A stretch of DNA of 64,000 nt, from positions 1 to 64,000 of the forward strand of contig JAZKJV010002623.1 of the NCBI GenBank assembly GCA_037367405.1, in the 5' to 3' direction. Shown here in pieces: positions 58,731 through 64,000 of the stretch; within the stretch, counting starts at the first letter, position 1; each line of letters starts with the position of its first letter. The stretch comes from Ottelia alismoides (taxonomy: Eukaryota; Streptophyta; Magnoliopsida; Alismatales; Hydrocharitaceae). A program made the position numbers and the translations under genes. The notes below the pieces were generated by a model that was given only the letters and a program-made list of their open reading frames with translations, was not told the DNA's origin and ran no database searches.

Positions 58731-59422
58731 TCTAAGGCTGATTTATACGTGCATCATATAATTAATTTACATACTGTATTTAATTTATGCATGGATCGTA
58801 TTGCAAGTAGAGTGCTGGAGTAAGGTATGCATTTTCTATCTCTGCATGCATCATTGTGTTTGACCGTGCATCAGCTTTTTCGACTTCCTCCCCCTGTTTT
58901 CGACTCAAATTAATCATAGAAGAAATCAAAAAGCTCGTTAGGCATTATTTTTTGAAAAAATTCAAAAAAAATAGAAAATAAAAATTTTTAAAAAAGTGGG
59001 ACTGCTAATTGAACTTGATTCTAAAATTAAACGTAACTGATTCCTCATTGTATTGGGAGAGCAATCCCCTTATTGTTTGCGTTTTTAATTGCTCGCGTAC
59101 ACACTAAGGAGTAGTGCCCAAATCCTATTAAAGCCTCCTAAGTATTTGTACAACTTTGACTTATCACTAAACTCTAAAATTGAAAAGATAAAAGACCAAA
59201 TCTCACGGTCTTCACATTGAGTAGAGTTGGTGAATTGGGGGTTTTGCATTGTGTTTGTATGCCTTTGGTGTAAGTCAGTTGCGTTCATCTTCCCGAGATC
59301 ATTAGCAGTCACCTTTTGTCTCTATCCCACCCTCCCTCCCTTCTATCTCTCTCTTCCTTCCTACCTTCTCTTTCTTTCACTTCCTTCTATTCCCCCCTCC
59401 CTCCCTTCATTTCCCTCTCTTC

Positions 59423-61347
59423 ATGATGGGTCACATTCCATTCCAGCCGAATTTTGCGGCTTATTCATTTCATTCCCATCATGCCCGCCCACTCTCTTGG
59501 GAGGTCGGAACTCGACCGACACCCCATCCTCTCCTTACCCACCTTCTTTCTTGGGACATGATGCGAGTGACGCCCGAAGAGACCAGATTGACCAAATACG
59601 AAACCTGGGCGATCACCTTGCTGAGATGAGAGTGCATTCCATAGGCATTCATATGGAGCAGTTGCGAGCTTTAAATGACTTCTATCCTAGGATGATGGAT
59701 GAGAACCAAGATCAGGAAGCACATCCCGCTTCTACTTTGAGTCCCTTCATTCTGATTAGAGTTCATTGATCTACTACCGAAGTTTTCAGGGGAAGTGTAC
59801 GAGGAATCGTATTTACATATCGATGAGTTTGAGGATATTTGTAGATCGCGATCATATTCCGATGTCACTTCTGAGGGCATGATGCTGATTACCTTCCCAT
59901 TTACACTTCAGAGTAAAGCTAATAGTTGGCATAAACGATTTGGAAGGAAAATTATTACGTGGGGAGATTTACGATCGTTGTTTTTGCATAGATTTTACCC
60001 CCAACGTAGAGCATAGATAATGCGGTCTTGTATTCGTGATTTTTCAATTGACCCCCAGGAGCCATTGATAGATTCATGGTTGAGTAGATCATGGATTTTC
60101 AATGAATGATCTTATCCACATCGCCATGAGGGGGAGGACCGCAGAGCAGATTACATATGTCATTACCTCGTGTGGTGGTTCACACCACTGTCCCGACCTG
60201 GATTTGGTTGAGACCATCTTGGATACACTTTCAAACATTCCATATTCACAAGATGATTTATTTGGGACAACACACGAGGGGGAGATGACACCTGTTGAGT
60301 GTGTGAAACTTGATGCCGATTTAGACAACACACACCAATCAGAGGATATGGATGCTACTACTTTTCATATGATGGATGTGTTGACTACCACAGTGAGTTC
60401 CGAGAGCCGGACATTGGTCGAGTTTCCATTGGATTTCCAATCAGATTTTGAGTCAGTCTCGCACTTTCACATCGAGGATTCTTGGATTCTAGATCTGCTA
60501 GTATCCCAAGAAATAGAGGAGGAGCGCACATCTCCGCCATCCTTTGAGTCATTCCAGTGTCCATATGAAGTTGATTCAGTGTCTATTCTTCAGAAGATCT
60601 TCTCAGATTCGGAGATATACTTGGATTCATCTCAGCAGAGAGAGCTTGATGAGGGACCGATTTTTGATTTGACAGACCTTGATAGTCCCGTATTTGAGTC
60701 TTGTGTCCTCCCAGTTGATGAGGTTGATACATTTTTGGAGGACGTGGTATTTGACAGCATAGATCCCCAATTTCCTGATGACTCGGCATTACTCTTCGAG
60801 GGTTATCTACGGGAGGATGCCATGGACCATGTGTACTCGGCTTCACTTTCTGGGAGTGCATCCGACCTTTTGGATCACGAGACCGAGTATTTTGATATTT
60901 CTGATCATGAGTTCAAGGTTTCTCTCCTCGACGATCCTCGCGAGGATGACCCGATCTTTGAGATATTCGATGATTTCACTGATTTGTCTACATTCCATAC
61001 ATCGGATATCAGCCTTTATAGTGAGTCTTATGATCATGACTTTCCATATCTATTCGAGATGGTGATTGACATGAAGGATTCCCTGACAGATCCTTCCCAC
61101 GTTCCACTTCTTCGGCTCTGCCCTTTCACTCCATTCAAATCTTGAGCCGACGATTTCTTTGGTACTACCGGAGCCCGATTTCATCATCCCATATCTTTAC
61201 CCGATAGCAGACACCCGCCTGATTGTTTATCTGGGTGTCATCATTTACTGTGTTGATCTCGTCGTTGTTCTCCTACCGATACTGCGACGACAATACGGTA
61301 TTTGCATTACAGATGTCTTCCTGAACCTCGATATTGCGTTAACCTAG
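59423..61347 (+). pseudogene. Decayed gag-like gene of element B
   Basis: Homologue of the F gag (17018-19075). It starts at a matching tandem ATG (59423). At least four frame changes break it: about 59500-59560, about 59757, about 60070-60100 and about 61105-61150. There is also an in-frame TAG at 60014-60016. Recognisable pieces include HLAEMRVHSIGIHMEQLRA, FPFTLQSKANSWHKRFGR, MNDLIHIAMRGRTAEQ, the acidic region (60102-61100, with LLDDPREDDPIFEIFDDF), and the C-terminal hydrophobic stretch 'LIVYLGVIIYCVDLVVVL' with a basic end. Homology to F extends over the whole protein. Not functional in this copy. Confidence 0.88.
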
Positions 61348-61352
61348 CATTT

Positions 61353-61402
61353 GCGCCCAGCTAGGGGTGTAAACTCTAGTGCTTGTTGAGAGGAACCTCA
61401 AC
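61353..61402 (+). promoter_or_regulatory. Paired stem-loops downstream of gag (B)
   Basis: GCGCCC-AGCTAG-GGGTGT (61353-61370) and GTTGAG-AGGAAC-CTCAAC (61385-61402), in the same order and spacing as F 16909-16958. Confidence 0.55.
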
Positions 61403-63734
61403 ATTACTCACATCTGTATAGATCCATCTGTCCATATCATACATTCTTTCTATCTTACACCCCATCTCCATCTCATTTATTCCATACTACGATATTTTAC
61501 CCTAAGTAAAGGGAGGTAGACTATGTACATTCTACTCCTCGGTTTTCCCCTTGTGTACAGTTTTCTATACTTAGGATTACTTGATCCAAAGTATAGGGGG
61601 ATCACCGACTCTTATTGATTATATTCTTTTATTCGTCGTTATAGCATAGCATTCTTTTCACTTCCCAATACTTAGCACGAGTTATGCCTTCCTTTGCAGC
61701 TCTTTGATCACTATGAGGACATAGTTCGAGCTAAGTATAGGGGGTGTCGTATATATTGTATATATACTTTAGCCATAACTCGTACTTTCATATTTTTTAA
61801 TATGGCTAATATAATGTGTAAATACTAAAAAAACTAAAAAAAACTAACTAACTAATAAAAAGATGCTGATATTTCCTCAAAAATCTTTTTGTACATGCTG
61901 ATTAATAAATCAGGTTAAATTATTTTGAAAATTATTTTGAAAGTAGTTTGAAATCTATTTAAAAAATCTTTTGAAAACTATTTGAAAAATGTTTGAAAAA
62001 TATTTTCAACATTTGTACAAATATTGTGGTTTGTAAAAAAATTTTCTTTGTTTGGAATAAAACTATTTTGTAAAACTATTTGCAAATGTTGTGAAAAATG
62101 GTTGAAAAATTATTTTAAAAATCTATATATACTGTTTGGAAAATATTTGCAAAATAGTTTTCAAATGTATGTAAATGTTTGTAAAATTGTTTGAAAAAAT
62201 ACTTTAGACTATTGTTTTCAAAACTATTTGTAAAACTATTTTCAAATAAATTTGAGGAATATATACATCACACAAAAAAACCAACTATGTCTATTCCTTT
62301 ATAAAGTACTTAAGTTGTAAATTCTTGCATCTGACTCATGTAAATAATTAACTAACTTCTTTGTAAATATATGTGTATATTCTCTAACCCTTATATAAAA
62401 AAAGAAAGAGAAAATTTTTGTGTATATACGTGTATATATTACTAACTATTTGCATAAAAACTTTTGCATGTGCATCATTTTTCAAAAATCCATAAAAATT
62501 TTAAAATTTTGAAAATGGTTTCACAAAAAATTTTGTTTTCTTTGCATGTACATATTTTCTCGCATTTGCATGAGCATTTTTCATGATGATATTGATATTT
62601 AAACTAAGTTTGGAATAAATTTGAAGAATGGAGCTTAGTTGGACCTTAATCCACATAATTTCAGAGGAACCTTATAAGAATTGGAATTAAGACTTTTCAG
62701 GTACTAGTGACTTAATTCTTTGAGTCCATAAGACTATGTTCACATGTCATCTTGATTAGTCTAAGAAAAATATTTAACAACACACGCATGATTCTTTCAG
62801 ACCGTGGCTTACCTTGGACAATGCACTCTACACGTAGCTCTTCATTGAGGAGGTAGTAAGGGGGTAGAATCTTTTGGCTTGGGGTAGCATACGAGGGTAG
62901 TACATCTAGGAGGAACCTCTCGTCCGCCTCTAGGGAGAGATTTGCGTCTCAACCTGGTTTGGTGATGTTGATGTCTAAAGACAAGATGTTGTGGGGTTGC
63001 AATAATGCTTCAAAAGAGGGATAGTCTACTGGTTAAAGAGGAAAAACTCCTTATGTACATGCTGCACCTTGTATATATTGTCAAAAAAAGAAAAAATGCA
63101 AAATTTCCAAAAGTGGACAGGCCTGATAGAAAATTAATATGCCTGCCGGAGTTTATATACAAGTGAAAAAAATAATAAGAGCTTCAAAGTCAAATATTTG
63201 TAAGCTTGCACCAGGTGACATGGCTACACTGGTCATGCATCCAAGGATAGGTAACTACACTGGTTACCATCCATTCTCTTCTCCATCCCCTCTTCTTGAG
63301 CTGATTGTACTTGAACTTAGAAGGGAATATCCCCGCTCCTTGATGAAAGAGTTGCCAGACCGGGGGATTAGAGTTACCTTATTGAGAGTGGTTGTTTCTT
63401 TGCTACTTTTGAGATGAGGAGCTATATTTCACTTACACGTACAAGAGAATATTCATTGTCATAAGAATTTGTGTATGTAGATTTGTTCTGATCTGACTGT
63501 TGAGAAGACTTGAATAGGAGTCTTATGGAACTTAGAGGCTGTTAGGTTTTAAATCCATTTCCCATTAAGGTTCCGACACACTAATAGTCCAAAGGTCTGA
63601 CAAAGCTCTATACTACATTTTTATGAAGATAAGTTTAAAAGTCAACATTGTTCTAATTTCTTTCCTTTTTCTTTTCTTTATTTTTATTTTCACTAATTTT
63701 CCAAATAAGTGTTTGCTAAGGGACTAGCAAAGGT
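61403..63734 (+). other. Long 3' non-coding region of element B
   Basis: It carries PPT-like phrases (ccaaagtatagggggatc near 61590, gagctaagtatagggggtg near 61732), an AT-rich run of reiterated ttttgaaaa/tttgtaaa words (61880-62240), and blocks matching F (62690-62760, 62810-63060). The frame at 63139-63417 has no F counterpart and is not supported. Confidence 0.6.
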
Positions 63735-63748
63735 AAAGTATAGGGAAA
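63735..63748 (+). other. Polypurine tract of element B
   Basis: aaagtatagggaaa directly precedes the 3' LTR at 63749, corresponding to F's agtatagggggg. Confidence 0.7.
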
Positions 63749-64000
63749 TGATGAATCCACAATTCATCACCTTTATTCTTTTATTTTAGCCTCATTTCCT
63801 TAGTCAAACACCTGTAAATACCACTATTTCCATAAAATTACCATTTTGCATGCATTTGCTAAATATGCATTTTTAACACTTTTTGTACATAAATAAAAGA
63901 ACAAAGAAGAAAAGAAAAAGAAAAGGAGGTATTTATGCAATAAATACAGACTGACCCGAACCCCGAGAGAAGGTCAAGACTTGACCTGATCGACCATGAA
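63749..64000 (+). mobile_element. 3' LTR of element B (first 252 bp)
   Basis: Starts TGATGAATCCACAATTCATC and repeats 54616-54867 with nine substitutions; cut by the window end. Confidence 0.9.

Larger units (their letters stand above)
54616..64000 (+). mobile_element. Element B, gag-only LTR retrotransposon, truncated by window edge
   Basis: Plus-strand element with 5' LTR (54616-57941), primer site, leader, broken gag, long 3' region, and the first 252 bp of the 3' LTR. It has the same layout as F and equally lacks pol. The visible 252 bp of 3' LTR differ from the 5' LTR at nine positions, mostly transitions, so B is older than F. The left target bases would be GAGGG; the right side is outside the window. 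Confidence 0.9.

Overview
This is plant nuclear DNA made almost entirely of nested transposable elements. The evidence is plant-type LTR retrotransposons, primer-binding sites matching plant tRNA-Asp and tRNA-iMet, a Ty1/copia polymerase relic, a TRIM, TA-flanked MITEs, and AT-rich non-coding DNA around GC-rich LTR cores. I see no intact cellular gene. The species cannot be read from the window; a monocot is possible but unproven.

One family dominates: long-LTR (3.3-4.0 kb) Ty3/gypsy elements whose Gag resembles the Athila/Tat lineage. At least eight LTRs or LTR pieces belong to it: A (428-4246, minus), F (pair 11086-14758 and 20603-27999, minus), E (about 30840-35065, minus), G (about 41100-42335, minus), I (43500-45472, minus), D (45473-50516, plus), C (51343-54434, minus) and B (54616-57941 and 63749 onward, plus). 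They share LTR ends (TGATGAAT...TCA), a tRNA-Asp primer-binding site, a leader stem-loop and LTR motifs.

F is the best preserved copy (11086-27999). It has 5-bp target duplications (GTTAG), two near-identical 3.67-kb LTRs, and one intact 685-codon gag-like gene with no protease, reverse transcriptase, RNase H or integrase. A different 3.7-kb solo LTR has inserted inside its 5' LTR with its own duplication (GCGAT). F itself sits in one copy of a duplicated segment, and the other copy (7554-8315) keeps the empty site. B carries a decayed homologue of the same gag-only gene. Gag, leader, hairpins just after gag and long 3' non-coding blocks are recognisably shared between F and B. This points to a non-autonomous lineage that probably depends on proteins supplied in trans.

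Layout: 1-4246 element A. 4247-8315 hairpin MITEs, an AT run and duplicated segments. 8316-10552 a 406-bp satellite-like array of a palindromic MITE. 11086-27999 element F with nested solo LTR. 28000-30840 remainder of the duplicated segment, a MITE splitting a possible exon, and an inverted repeat copy. 30840-35065 LTR E containing a chimeric tandem TRIM. 35066-36693 a copia polymerase pseudogene followed by an HSP70 fragment. 36694-41100 unannotated DNA. 41100-50516 LTR fragments and internally deleted element D. 50517-54434 element C. 54616-64000 element B, running off the window.
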